Source: Rugosimonospora acidiphila (GTDB lineage Bacteria > Actinomycetota > Actinomycetes > Mycobacteriales > Micromonosporaceae). Taken from it: a stretch of DNA of 64,000 bases. Shown in pieces: positions 38,592-47,617 of this stretch. A program made the position numbers and the translations under genes. Position 1 is the stretch's first letter. Each line of letters opens with the position of its first letter. Under the pieces are notes generated by a model that did no database searches, was not told the DNA's origin, and saw only the letters and a list, made by a program, of their open reading frames with translations. The stretch spans positions 1 to 64,000 of the forward strand of contig NZ_BAABJQ010000023.1 in NCBI RefSeq assembly GCF_039543385.1, given 5' to 3'.

Positions 38592-40481
38592 CTAGTCTTG
38601 GTAGAACGGGTTGCTCGGCACCGGCTCGCCGGCCGGTGCGTGGCTGGGCGACGGGCTCGGCGATGGAGCGCTGGCCCCCAGCTTGATCGACCGCGAGCTG
38701 ACGCGGGTGGAGTGGTAGGCGATGTTGTGGTCTGTTTGCACCATCGCCCGGTCAATCTGGCTGGCCACCGGCACCGACGCGGGGTTGGGCAGGGCCACCA
38801 CCGAGACGATCCGGTACGAGTAGGCGGCCTTCCACTCGGTGGCCATGGCGCCGTCGATCGTCGCCTCGACCAGCTGGTAGTTGACGGCACCCCGGCCGGC
38901 GATCAGCACGCGGTCGAGCTGCGACCACGCGATGCTGGTCAGGTCGGTGAGCCCGGACGAGATGTAACGCGGCGGCCCGACGGAGATGCTCATGCCGTCG
39001 ACCCGCAGCGCACAGACCCAGGCGGAGCCGTTGGCGATCATGGCTATCCGGTGGCCGTCCGGCGCCACGGCGAAGGCGGTGACCGCGAGGTCCCCGACGC
39101 CGATCTCGGTCTGGCCGCCGCCGAGGTCCACCCGGTGCAGCCGGCCGTCGACGGCGACCAGGACCACCGCGTCGGCGGCGGGCAGGAAGACCGGCCGGGT
39201 CCAGTTGCGGCCGTTCAGGTCGGACCGCACGAACACCGCGTCGGAGTTGTCCCGGGGGGTATGGCCGATCCAGAGCGAGTTGTCGGTCTTGACCAGGGCG
39301 GCGTACGGGTAGCCCGTCCGGAGCGCGGCGAACCGCACGTTCCGGTTGTCGCGATCCAGGTTCCGCAGCACGTCCGGCAGCCGGTCCGGGTTGTCGATCT
39401 GGCGGACCACCCCGCCCACCACGCAGTACGCCGTGTCGTCGCCCTCGAAGTACGGCCGGTCGGCCAGGTTGGAGTTGACCAGGTACTTGCTGCTCGAACC
39501 GTCCACCTTGACGTTCTGCGAGCTCTCCTGCAGCCGCACGGTGCCCTCGTAGCCCTCGTACGACGGCCGCAGCGACCAGCGCAGCTGGTTCATGATTTGC
39601 GGCGGGGTGAGCCCCTGCGGCGCGGCGGACAGGTTGATCAGCAGCCCGTTGGGGTCCGGCGGCACCAGGTTCGGCCCGACCAGGGTGATGCCGGCGTAGA
39701 GGTTGTTGAGGACGGCGCTGGTCAGCAGGTCGGAGGGCCCACCGAGCACCCAGTTCACCATCTCGGTGCGCTGGATCTCCTGGCTGAGCTGCCCGACCTT
39801 GGGCACATAGCGCAGATCCGGCACCAGGCCCCTGCGGTCGCTGTCGGTGGACCAGAAGTAGACCAGGTGCGGGTCGTACCAGCGGCTCAGGCCGGTGCTG
39901 TCCAGCAGCATCCCGGTCAGCGTGGACCCGTTCGCGGACCGCGGGCCGATGTCGTCGATGAGGTAGGTGCCGGGCTGCCGGTCGCTGAGGACCACGGTGA
40001 ACCGCATCGCCACCTGCGGCGGCGGTACCGGGGTGTTCGAGCCGGGCGCCACCGTACCGTCGTTGCGCAGGATGCCGACCGGCTGGAGCGTCACGTCGAC
40101 GAACGTCTCGCCGGCCGGGCCCGCGCTGGAGGCGGGGCCCTCGACCACCCGGACCACGGTGACCTGGCTACCCGACGACCAGGTCTTCTGCGCGTTGTCG
40201 GTCAGGTACGTCTTCGCCCGCTCGTTCGCCTTGTTGAAGTCGGTGTCCACGTCGAGCTTGCCGGCCACCGCGTTGAGGAAGTTCGTCACCAGTCCGCCCG
40301 CGTCGGTGGCGTCCTGCTGCAACGGCGCCTGGAGGTCGGTGTTGCTGGTGCCCGGGCCGGCAGGCGCTGCCGGGCCGTCGATGATCGGGCGGCCGCCCGA
40401 CGGCAGGCCGCACGCCGCCGGTGCGGCGAGCGCCGCGGTGCCCAGCATCATCACCCGCAACACCTGGCGGCGATCAGGCAT
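38592..40481 (-). CDS. lpqB: LpqB-family lipoprotein
   Basis: A 629-residue exported lipoprotein that interacts with MtrB and modulates its signalling in mycobacteria. The signal peptide MPDRRQVLRVMMLGTAALAA ends at a lipobox-like PAAC, with proline at -3, which is atypical. A GerMN domain follows at ~45-200, then a C-terminal beta-propeller (VRFAALRTGYPYAAL, WIGHTPRDNSDAV, IAMIANGSAWVCALR). ATG 40481 overlaps the 3' end of mtrB by 8 bp, which indicates co-expression. Length matches the family. Confidence 0.93.
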   Translation of the reverse strand: MPDRRQVLRVMMLGTAALAAPAACGLPSGGRPIIDGPAAPAGPGTSNTDLQAPLQQDATDAGGLVTNFLNAVAGKLDVDTDFNKANERAKTYLTDNAQKTWSSGSQVTVVRVVEGPASSAGPAGETFVDVTLQPVGILRNDGTVAPGSNTPVPPPQVAMRFTVVLSDRQPGTYLIDDIGPRSANGSTLTGMLLDSTGLSRWYDPHLVYFWSTDSDRRGLVPDLRYVPKVGQLSQEIQRTEMVNWVLGGPSDLLTSAVLNNLYAGITLVGPNLVPPDPNGLLINLSAAPQGLTPPQIMNQLRWSLRPSYEGYEGTVRLQESSQNVKVDGSSSKYLVNSNLADRPYFEGDDTAYCVVGGVVRQIDNPDRLPDVLRNLDRDNRNVRFAALRTGYPYAALVKTDNSLWIGHTPRDNSDAVFVRSDLNGRNWTRPVFLPAADAVVLVAVDGRLHRVDLGGGQTEIGVGDLAVTAFAVAPDGHRIAMIANGSAWVCALRVDGMSISVGPPRYISSGLTDLTSIAWSQLDRVLIAGRGAVNYQLVEATIDGAMATEWKAAYSYRIVSVVALPNPASVPVASQIDRAMVQTDHNIAYHSTRVSSRSIKLGASAPSPSPSPSHAPAGEPVPSNPFYQD

Positions 40482-42342
40482 GGCGTCCTCCGCGAACGTG
40501 GGGGGTGCCCGGCTGCGCTTCCCCGAACTCGCCCGGCAGGTACTCGATCGTGAACTCGCTCGGCGCGTGCTCACCGAACTGGAGGTCGTCCGCCGGGTGG
40601 GAGTCCTGGGCCGGCAGGGCGACGCTCGGTATCACGCCGGGCGCCGGGTCCAGGGCGGCCGGGCCGGCGGTCAGCGCGAGCCGGGCCCGGACCGAGGAGG
40701 CGTCCGGCGGCACCAGCCGCAGCGGCGAGGAGGTCAACCGGTCGCCCGCGCGCAACGGCAGGGTCAGCCGGAACTGGGCGCCGTGGCCGGTCGCGCCCCA
40801 CGCCTCCAGCCAGCCGCCGTGCAGCCGCGCGTCCTCCAGCGCGATCGACAGCCCGAGCCCGGTGCCGCCGGTCTGCCGGGCGCGCGACGGGTCGGCCCGC
40901 CAGAACCGGTTGAAGACCAGCTTCTCCTCGCCTATGTGCAGCCCGATGCCGTGATCCCGCACGGTGATCGCCGCCGCGACCTCGTCGGCGTACAGCGTTA
41001 TCACCACCGGTCGCGCCTCGGCGTGCTCGACGGCGTTGCCGACCAGGTTGCGCAGGATCCGCTCGACCCGGCGCGGGTCCACCTCGGCGATCACCGGCGC
41101 GGCCGGGACGTTCAGGTCGATCCGCACTCCGCACCGCTCGCCCAGCGGACGCAGCCGCTCGGCCACCGCCTCGACGATCGGCACCAGGTCGCTGGGCTCG
41201 GCGTCGAGCACCGCGAACCCGGCGTCGAACCGGCTGATCTCCAGCAGGTCGGTGAGCAGTTCCTCGAACCTGTCCAGCTCGTCGTGCAGCAGTTCGGCGC
41301 TGCGGGCCATGGCCGGGTCGAACTCGTCCCGCTCCGAGTAGATCAGGTCGGCGGCCATCCGCACGGTGGTCAGCGGCGTGCGCAGTTCGTGCGATACGTC
41401 CGAGGTGAAGCGGCGCTGCAGCCGGGACATCTCCTCCAGCCGGATGATCTGCCGTTGCAGGTTCTCCGCCATCTGGTTGAACGAGGCGGCGAGCAGCGCC
41501 AGGTCGTCCTCCCCGCGCACCTCCATCCGCTGGTCGAGCAGGCCGGCGGAGAGGCGCTGCGCGGTGCGGGCCGCGGTGCGCACCGGCTGGACGACCAGCC
41601 GGGTGGTCAGCGCCGCGAGCACCGCCAGCAGCACGACCAACGCGACCCCGGTCGCCACCACCGTGGTCCGGACCAGGTCGGCGGCCTGCTGCTCGGTGAT
41701 GAGCGGGAAGAAGTAGTAGAGCTCGAAGTGGCTGTTGGAGACCGTGACCGGGCTGCCGTAGATCAGGTACGGCTGGCTGGAGCCGTCGCCCAGGTCGGCG
41801 GTCACGAACTGGTGGGCCACCACGCCGACGTCGCCGGTACGCGCGCCGCTCACGTAGGCCTGCAGCTGCTTGGGGATCGCGGCCGCGATCTGGGCGTTGT
41901 TCACCGAGGTCTGCGGGGGGCGCGGGGACGGGTCCGGGTCGCTGCTGAGGATCGTGACGCTGGCGCCCTCAGTGTTGGCCGACAGCCGACTGATCACACC
42001 GGGGATCGAGGTCCGCAGGTCGCCCGGATCCTTGATCGCGTCGAGCTGCTGCTCCATCGTCTTGGTGCCCGTCTCCACCTGCTCCCGGGCGGTGGTCACC
42101 TTGGCGTTGACCAGCCCCTCCGTGATCATCGAGGCGACCAGCACGCCGAACGCGCCGACCAGCACCCCGGAGACCAGCAGGGTGATCACCACCATGCGCA
42201 GCTGGAGCGAACGCCGCCAGGCCCGGTGCCCGGACTCCCAGGCGACGATCACACGCCCGCCCACGGTACGGCGCAGTACCCGCACCACCGGACGGTGGCG
42301 CAGGTACCGGTACTGCGCGAGGAGCCAGGTGCTGCTGCTCAT
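40474..42342 (-). CDS. mtrB: two-component sensor kinase MtrB
   Basis: A 622-residue kinase of the actinobacterial MtrAB system controlling cell wall, division and osmotic responses. A basic N-terminal segment precedes TM1 (~48-72). An extracytoplasmic domain of ~150 residues, TM2 (~225-250) and HAMP follow. HisKA has His318 (SHELRTPLTTVRM), and HATPase has NLVGNAVEHAEA, VRDHGIGLHIGEE and GTGLGLSIALED. A ~110-residue C-terminal tail continues after the kinase core. It begins 3 bp after the mtrA stop and overlaps lpqB by 8 bp. Confidence 0.97.
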   Translation of the reverse strand: MSSSTWLLAQYRYLRHRPVVRVLRRTVGGRVIVAWESGHRAWRRSLQLRMVVITLLVSGVLVGAFGVLVASMITEGLVNAKVTTAREQVETGTKTMEQQLDAIKDPGDLRTSIPGVISRLSANTEGASVTILSSDPDPSPRPPQTSVNNAQIAAAIPKQLQAYVSGARTGDVGVVAHQFVTADLGDGSSQPYLIYGSPVTVSNSHFELYYFFPLITEQQAADLVRTTVVATGVALVVLLAVLAALTTRLVVQPVRTAARTAQRLSAGLLDQRMEVRGEDDLALLAASFNQMAENLQRQIIRLEEMSRLQRRFTSDVSHELRTPLTTVRMAADLIYSERDEFDPAMARSAELLHDELDRFEELLTDLLEISRFDAGFAVLDAEPSDLVPIVEAVAERLRPLGERCGVRIDLNVPAAPVIAEVDPRRVERILRNLVGNAVEHAEARPVVITLYADEVAAAITVRDHGIGLHIGEEKLVFNRFWRADPSRARQTGGTGLGLSIALEDARLHGGWLEAWGATGHGAQFRLTLPLRAGDRLTSSPLRLVPPDASSVRARLALTAGPAALDPAPGVIPSVALPAQDSHPADDLQFGEHAPSEFTIEYLPGEFGEAQPGTPHVRGGRHA

Positions 42343-42345
42343 AGA

Positions 42346-43035
42346 TCACCCGGTGCCGGCCTTGTAGCCGACGCCTCGCACGGTGAGGATGATCTCGGGA
42401 CGCTCCGGGTCCGGCTCGATCTTCGCGCGCAGCCGCTGGACGTGCACGTTCACCAGCCGGGTGTCGGCGGCGTGCCGGTATCCCCAGACCTGCTCAAGCA
42501 GGACCTCGCGGGTGAAGACCTGGCGCGGCTTGCGGGCCAGCGCGACGAGCAGGTCGAACTCCAGCGGGGTCAACTTGACCTCGTCGCCGTCCCGGCTGAC
42601 CGTGTGCGCGGGCACGTCGATGGTGATCTGGTTGCCGTTGGGGCCGATGGTCAGCAACTCGGGGGTGACGTCCTCGCCCCGGCGCAGCCTTGCCCGCATC
42701 CGGGCGACCAGCTCCTTCGGCTTGAACGGCTTGACCACGTAGTCGTCGGCGCCCGACTCGAGCCCGAGCACCACATCGACGGTGTCGCTCTTGGCGGTGA
42801 GCATGACGATCGGGATGCCGGACTCAGACCGGATCGCCCGACAGACGTCGATTCCGCTCATTCCGGGCAACATCAGGTCGAGTAGCACGATATCGGGTCG
42901 CGCCTCCCGGAACGCGCCCAGCGCGCGTTCCCCGTCCGCCACGAACGAGGGCAGGAACCCCTCGCTTCGTAGCACGATGCCGAGCATCTCGGCGAGGGCG
43001 GGGTCGTCATCGACGACCAGGACCCGAGCTCTCAT
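42346..43035 (-). CDS. mtrA: response regulator MtrA
   Basis: A 229-residue OmpR-type regulator, partner of MtrB. The receiver has Asp53 (IVLLDLMLPGMSG) and Lys in YVVKPFKPKEL. The C-terminal winged helix has LTPLEFDLLVALARKPRQVF and QVWGYRHAADTRLVNVHVQR. The sequence is close to mycobacterial MtrA throughout, so the orthologue call is firm. It directs expression of cell-wall hydrolases and dnaA-region genes in other actinobacteria. The 295 bp upstream, up to dppF, contain two hairpins and must contain its promoter. Confidence 0.98.
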   Translation of the reverse strand: MRARVLVVDDDPALAEMLGIVLRSEGFLPSFVADGERALGAFREARPDIVLLDLMLPGMSGIDVCRAIRSESGIPIVMLTAKSDTVDVVLGLESGADDYVVKPFKPKELVARMRARLRRGEDVTPELLTIGPNGNQITIDVPAHTVSRDGDEVKLTPLEFDLLVALARKPRQVFTREVLLEQVWGYRHAADTRLVNVHVQRLRAKIEPDPERPEIILTVRGVGYKAGTG

Positions 43036-43147
43036 GCGCCCAATATTCCATCTTCGCGACCGAATCCGGGAACCCGACCTTAGGAACCGGATGATTTCAG
43101 GCTAAAACCCGCGTATGGTGGCACGCTCCCAGACGTGCCCCGCCGCG

Positions 43148-43165
43148 GCCCCCGAGGTCGGGGGC
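43148..43165. terminator. second GC hairpin upstream of mtrA
   Basis: GCCCCCGA (43148-43155) pairs with TCGGGGGC (43158-43165). It lies about 115 bp upstream of mtrA and downstream of the stronger dppF hairpin. It could be a backup terminator or part of the mtrA leader. Confidence 0.45.
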
Positions 43166-43263
43166 TTCCATAATGCCTCGCTCCGCCGGCGGCACCCCCA
43201 CCACCCGGAATTTCCCAAGATCCAATAGCCACGGATTCGGCCGGCGGGGGCCGATCGACGCGA

Positions 43264-43299
43264 CGGCCCCGCCTACCCGAGATCGGGCGGGCGGGGCCG
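43264..43299 (-). terminator. terminator of the dpp operon
   Basis: A 10-bp stem CGGCCCCGCC (43264-43273) with GGCGGGGCCG (43290-43299). A second pairing CCCGA/TCGGG inside makes a compound hairpin, 32 bp past the dppF stop. Confidence 0.82.
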
Positions 43300-43330
43300 C
43301 CGAGGCGTCCGACGCGCGGATGCCGGCCGA

Positions 43331-44401
43331 TCAGACCAGCTTGCGCGCCTCGGCGAAGTGGCACGCCGCCTGGTGGCCGAAGCCCCGATCGACGAGCGCC
43401 GGCAGTTCGTTCACACACTTCTGCTTGTCGCCATCCGACAGCTGGTTGGCGAACTTCGGGCAGCGGGTGCGGAACCGGCAGCCCGAGGGCGGGTTGACCG
43501 GGCTGGGCACCTCGCCGCTGAGCAGAACCCGCTGCCGGGTCCGCTCCTTGCGCGGGTCGGGCAGCGGAATCGCCGAGATCAGCGCCTGCGTGTACGGGTG
43601 GGCCGCCTTGGTGAACAGCTCCTCGACCGGGGCCGTCTCCACGATCCGGCCCAGGTACATGACCGCCACCCGGTGCGCGATGTGCCGGATGACCGACAGG
43701 TCATGGGAGATGAACAGGAAGGACAGGCCCAGGTCCCGTTGCAGGTCCTCGAGCAGGTTGATCACGCCGGCCTGGATCGACACGTCGAGCGCGGAGACCG
43801 GCTCGTCGAGCACCAGCACCTTGGGCCGCAGGGCCAGCGCCCGGGCGATGCCGATGCGCTGACGCTGGCCGCCGGAGAACTCGTGCGAGTACCGGTTGCC
43901 GTGCTCGGGGTTGAGCCCGACCTGGCGCAGCAGCTCCCGTACCTGCTTGCGGCCGTTGTCCGTCGACCCGAACAGGCCGTGGATGCGCAGCGGCTCCGCC
44001 ACGATCTCGTTGACCGTCATGCGCGGGTCCAGGGACGCGAACGGGTCCTGGAACACGATCTGGAGATCCCGGCGCAGCGGACGCATCTGCCCGGTCGACA
44101 GCTGGGTCAGGTCCCGGCCGCCGTACCGCACCTCGCCCGACGTCGCGTCCACCAGGTTGAGTACGAGCCGGCCGGTGGTGGTCTTTCCGCAGCCGGACTC
44201 GCCTACCAGACCCAACGTCTCGTGCGGCATCAGGTCGAACGAGACGTCGCAGACGGCGTGCACCTCGCCGACCCGGCGCCGCAGGATGCCCTTCGACCGC
44301 ACCGGGAAGTGCTTCACGAGGTTGCGCACCGACAACACCGGCTGGCCGGCTTCGGTCGATCGCGGTCCGGTCGACTGGGTGGGGATGTCGACGGTGGTCA
44401 C
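43331..44401 (-). CDS. dppF: dipeptide/oligopeptide ABC transporter ATP-binding protein (DppF/OppF)
   Basis: A 356-residue ATPase for peptide import. Walker A is GESGCGKTT, the signature is FSGGQRQRIGIARAL, Walker B is VLVLDEPVSALD. The C-terminal oligopeptide-family domain has HPYTQALISAIP and the cysteine segment CRFRTRCPKF-17-C, a likely iron-sulfur or zinc site typical of DppF. GTG 44401 overlaps the dppD stop by 4 bp. It forms the nucleotide-binding heterodimer with DppD. Confidence 0.95.
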   Translation of the reverse strand: MTTVDIPTQSTGPRSTEAGQPVLSVRNLVKHFPVRSKGILRRRVGEVHAVCDVSFDLMPHETLGLVGESGCGKTTTGRLVLNLVDATSGEVRYGGRDLTQLSTGQMRPLRRDLQIVFQDPFASLDPRMTVNEIVAEPLRIHGLFGSTDNGRKQVRELLRQVGLNPEHGNRYSHEFSGGQRQRIGIARALALRPKVLVLDEPVSALDVSIQAGVINLLEDLQRDLGLSFLFISHDLSVIRHIAHRVAVMYLGRIVETAPVEELFTKAAHPYTQALISAIPLPDPRKERTRQRVLLSGEVPSPVNPPSGCRFRTRCPKFANQLSDGDKQKCVNELPALVDRGFGHQAACHFAEARKLV

Positions 44402-45498
44402 TGTGTTACCTCCTGGTCCACCGAATCGATCGGATCCGGATCGGCGGACGTCGTGCCGAACAGTTGCGCCGCGTCCACGCCGACCAGCTTGTCATGGAAG
44501 TGGCAGGCGGCGAGGTGCGCCGGGTCGTCGGTGACCGTCAGCACGGGCTCCTTCTCCTCGCACACGTCCTGCGCCAACGGGCAGCGCGGCGTGAACGGGC
44601 AGCCGGCCGGCAGGTTGACCAGCGACGGCGGGGCGCCGGTGATCGGCGTGAGCCGCTGCTTGCGGGACGAGTCCAGCCGGGGCAGGCTGCCCAGCAGGCC
44701 CAACGCGTACGGCATCCGGGGCCGGTAGAAGATGTCGTCGATGGAGCCCATCTCCACCATCTTCCCGGCGTACATGACGCAGATCCGGTCCGCGTGTCCG
44801 GCGATCACCCCGAGGTCGTGGGTGATCAGGACGAGCGCGGCGCCGGTCTCCGCCCGGGCCGCCTCCAGCGCCTCGAGCACCTGCGCCTGCACCGTCACGT
44901 CCAGCGCGGTCGTCGGCTCGTCGGCGATGATGACGTCGGGGTCGTTGGCCATCGCGATCGCGATCACCACCCGTTGCCGCATGCCGCCGGACATCTCGTG
45001 CGGGTAGTTGTCCACCCGCTGGTCCGGGTGCGGAATGCCGACCGACTTCAGCAGCTCGATGGCCCGATCGCGGGCCGCGCGCTTGGAGATGTCGTTGTGC
45101 GCCAGCACCGCCTCGGCGATCTGGGTCCCGACCGTGTAAACGGGGTTCAGCGACGTCAGCGGATCCTGGAAGATCATCGCTATCTTCTTGCCGCGGATCT
45201 CCGCGTACTGGTTGTCGGACTTGCCCAGCAGGCTCTCGCCCTCGAACCGGATCGAGCCGGTCACCCGCGCGGACTTGGGCAGCAGGCCCATCACCGCCAG
45301 CGAACTGACCGACTTGCCCGAGCCTGACTCGCCGACGATCCCCATGGCCTCTCCCCGGCGCAGCTGGTAGCTGACCCCGCGCACGGCGCTGACCACGCCG
45401 TCGTCGGTGGGGAACGAGACCGTCAGGTTCTCGACTTCCAGCAGCAGGTTCGGGTCGACATCCGATCGGCCAAGCTGAATGTTCGTGTTAACCGTCAT
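44398..45498 (-). CDS. dppD: dipeptide/oligopeptide ABC transporter ATP-binding protein (DppD/OppD)
   Basis: A 366-residue ATPase, partner of DppF. Walker A is GESGSGKSV, the signature MSGGMRQRVVIAIAM, Walker B VIIADEPTTALD. The C-terminal domain has MPYALGLLGSLP and the cysteine cluster CPFTPRCPLAQDVC. The start overlaps the dppC stop by 4 bp (ATGA). It energises import through DppB and DppC. Confidence 0.95.
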   Translation of the reverse strand: MTVNTNIQLGRSDVDPNLLLEVENLTVSFPTDDGVVSAVRGVSYQLRRGEAMGIVGESGSGKSVSSLAVMGLLPKSARVTGSIRFEGESLLGKSDNQYAEIRGKKIAMIFQDPLTSLNPVYTVGTQIAEAVLAHNDISKRAARDRAIELLKSVGIPHPDQRVDNYPHEMSGGMRQRVVIAIAMANDPDVIIADEPTTALDVTVQAQVLEALEAARAETGAALVLITHDLGVIAGHADRICVMYAGKMVEMGSIDDIFYRPRMPYALGLLGSLPRLDSSRKQRLTPITGAPPSLVNLPAGCPFTPRCPLAQDVCEEKEPVLTVTDDPAHLAACHFHDKLVGVDAAQLFGTTSADPDPIDSVDQEVTQ

Positions 45499-46457
45499 CG
45501 GCGTTGCCTTGTCTGTTGTGGGTCGAGCGCGTCACGCAGGCCGTCGCCAAGGAAGTTGACGGTCAGCGCGACCAGGATGATGAACAGACCCGGGAAGTAG
45601 AACAACCACGGCCGGGTGTCCACCGCCCCCTGACCGGTTGTGATCAGCACGCCGAGCGAGGTGTCCGGTGCCTGGATGCCGAAGCCCAGGAAGGACAGCG
45701 ACGTCTCCAGCAGGATCCCGCTGGCCACCAGCAGGGTCGCGTTGACCACGACCACCGCGAACGCGTTGGGCACCAGGTGGCGGATCATGATGCGGAAGTC
45801 CGACGCGCCCAGTGCCCGAGCCGCCTCGACATACTCCCGCTCGCGTATCGAGAGCACCATGCCGCGCACCACGCGACCCACGTACGGCGCGGAGACCCCG
45901 CCGAGGATGATCGCGATGATCCACCAGGTACCGCCGAAGTTGTTCGCCAGGGCGGCGGCCATCGCCAGGCTGGGGATGGTGAGCACCAGGTCGGCGAAGC
46001 GCATGAGCACGGTGTCGACGGCGCCTCCGTAGTACCCGGAGATGACGCCCCACAGCGTGCCACCGATCGTCGCGATCAGCGCGATGCTGAGGGCCACCTT
46101 GATCGACTGCTGGAGGCCGCGGAGCACCTGCGCGAACATGTCGTGACCCAGGTTGTCCGTGCCGAAGGGGTGATCCAGCGACGGCGGGACGCTGTTGTCC
46201 GGCGTGATCGTCGTGTAGTGGTACTTCCACAGCAACGGCGTGATGAAGGCGAAGAGCACCAGCAGCACGAAGACGACGAGGCTGCCCACCGCCATACGGT
46301 GCCGCAGGAACCGGCGCATCGTCTGCTGCAGCTGGCTGCGGTCCTTGACGGTGAACTCGCGCTCGACCCGGCCGGTGCCGGGGTCGCCGGCGACCGGCTT
46401 GGCCCCGGTCGCGGATCCGGCGTTGGTGCGGCCGGCCTGGATAGTGGGCTCGGTCAT
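45495..46457 (-). CDS. dppC: peptide ABC transporter permease (DppC/OppC)
   Basis: A 320-residue inner-membrane permease. The N-terminal cytoplasmic arm (~1-60) precedes the first helix (MAVGSLVVFVLLVLFAFIT). Five further helices follow with the ABC EAA loop EYVEAARALGASDFRIMIRH. The start is set at ATG 46457 because the AGGTGG ribosome site lies between it and an earlier in-frame ATG at 46478. It pairs with DppB, whose gene ends 60 bp upstream. Confidence 0.93.
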   Translation of the reverse strand: MTEPTIQAGRTNAGSATGAKPVAGDPGTGRVEREFTVKDRSQLQQTMRRFLRHRMAVGSLVVFVLLVLFAFITPLLWKYHYTTITPDNSVPPSLDHPFGTDNLGHDMFAQVLRGLQQSIKVALSIALIATIGGTLWGVISGYYGGAVDTVLMRFADLVLTIPSLAMAAALANNFGGTWWIIAIILGGVSAPYVGRVVRGMVLSIREREYVEAARALGASDFRIMIRHLVPNAFAVVVVNATLLVASGILLETSLSFLGFGIQAPDTSLGVLITTGQGAVDTRPWLFYFPGLFIILVALTVNFLGDGLRDALDPQQTRQRR

Positions 46458-46517
46458 CGGGCCACCTCGCTTACGCAAACCCCTGCGGTTGCCACGGTCG
46501 TCAATGGAGTCGCGCGC

Positions 46518-47504
46518 CTACGCATGACGGATCCTCGGGTCCAGGATGCCGTACAAAATGTCGGCGATGAGGTTGAAGACGATCACGATGGTGGCCGACA
46601 CCAGCAGCCAGCCCATCATCATGTGCGCGTCCTTCTGCTGGAGCGCCTTCACGAACAGCGTGCCCATGCCGTTCCACTGGAACACCTGCTCGGTCAGGAT
46701 CGCGCCGCCGAGGAGGGCGGCGATGTCCAGGGCGGTGACCGTGGTGAGCGGGATCAGCGCGTTGCGCAGCGCGTGCCGGATGAGGACCTTGCGCGAGCGC
46801 AGGCCCTTGGCGCGGGCCAGCCGCACGTGGTCGCTGTTGAGCACCTCGAGCATCGAGGCCCTGGTGAACCGGGTCCAGCCGGCGTATCCGGCGAGGCCCA
46901 GCACGATGGTCGGCAGCACCATGTGGCCCGCTACATCGGAGATGTGGGCCCAGGCGGTATCGCTCGGGAGATAGGGCGACTTATCGCCGATGGTGAAGAA
47001 GGTCTTCGTGCCGGTGCTGCGGTTGAACCAGATGCCCGCCTCCTTGAGGAGCACGGCGAACCAGAAGACCGGCATCGACAGGAACAGGAAGCCGAAGAAG
47101 GTGGCGGTGTAGTCCGTCACGCTGTACTGACGGATGGCGCTGACCACACCGGTGATGATGGCGAGAATCAGGGCGATCAGCACCGAGAAGAACACCAGCC
47201 GGACGGTCACCCACAGGTGGCTGCCGATGTCGGCGCCGATGTTCTCGGTGGGCTGCACCGCCTGGCCGAAGTTGCCGTGCAGCACGAGACCCTTGAGCCA
47301 GTCCCAGTACTGCAGCGGCCACGACTGATCCAGGCCGAGCCGGTGCTCCTCGAGCTTGATCGTCGCCGGCGGGGGCGGGGGGTTGCGCAGCTTGATGCCC
47401 TCCAGGGGGTCACCCGAGAGCTTGACCATGATGAAGACCAGGATCGTCGATCCGATCAGGACCGGGATCGAGATCAGCACGCGCCGGATGATGTACGCGA
47501 GCAT
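46518..47504 (-). CDS. dppB: peptide ABC transporter permease (DppB/OppB)
   Basis: A 328-residue permease with six helices. The classic start MLAYIIRRVLISIPVLIGST matches the DppB family, as does the EAA loop DHVRLARAKGLRSRKVLIRH. A periplasmic loop after helix 1 is proline-rich (RNPPPPPAT). It forms the channel with DppC. Between this gene and dppA, 113 bp upstream, lies a strong hairpin, so dppB-F may be made at lower levels than the binding protein. Confidence 0.94.
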   Translation of the reverse strand: MLAYIIRRVLISIPVLIGSTILVFIMVKLSGDPLEGIKLRNPPPPPATIKLEEHRLGLDQSWPLQYWDWLKGLVLHGNFGQAVQPTENIGADIGSHLWVTVRLVFFSVLIALILAIITGVVSAIRQYSVTDYTATFFGFLFLSMPVFWFAVLLKEAGIWFNRSTGTKTFFTIGDKSPYLPSDTAWAHISDVAGHMVLPTIVLGLAGYAGWTRFTRASMLEVLNSDHVRLARAKGLRSRKVLIRHALRNALIPLTTVTALDIAALLGGAILTEQVFQWNGMGTLFVKALQQKDAHMMMGWLLVSATIVIVFNLIADILYGILDPRIRHA

Positions 47505-47535
47505 GTGTTACCTCCAACTGTGGAGCCGTCCAGTA

Positions 47536-47571
47536 GTGGACCCCGGGCGCCCGCGGGCGTCCGGGGTCCAC
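47536..47571 (-). terminator. intercistronic hairpin between dppA and dppB
   Basis: A 17-bp inverted repeat with one wobble position (47536-47552 with 47555-47571), 46 bp past dppA and about 30 bp before dppB. It is a probable partial terminator or mRNA-stabilising element that raises binding-protein dosage. Confidence 0.82.
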
Positions 47572-47617
47572 TTGGCTGACTGGCGGTAGAGCTGCCTTGC
47601 GTACTGACGGAAGATCG

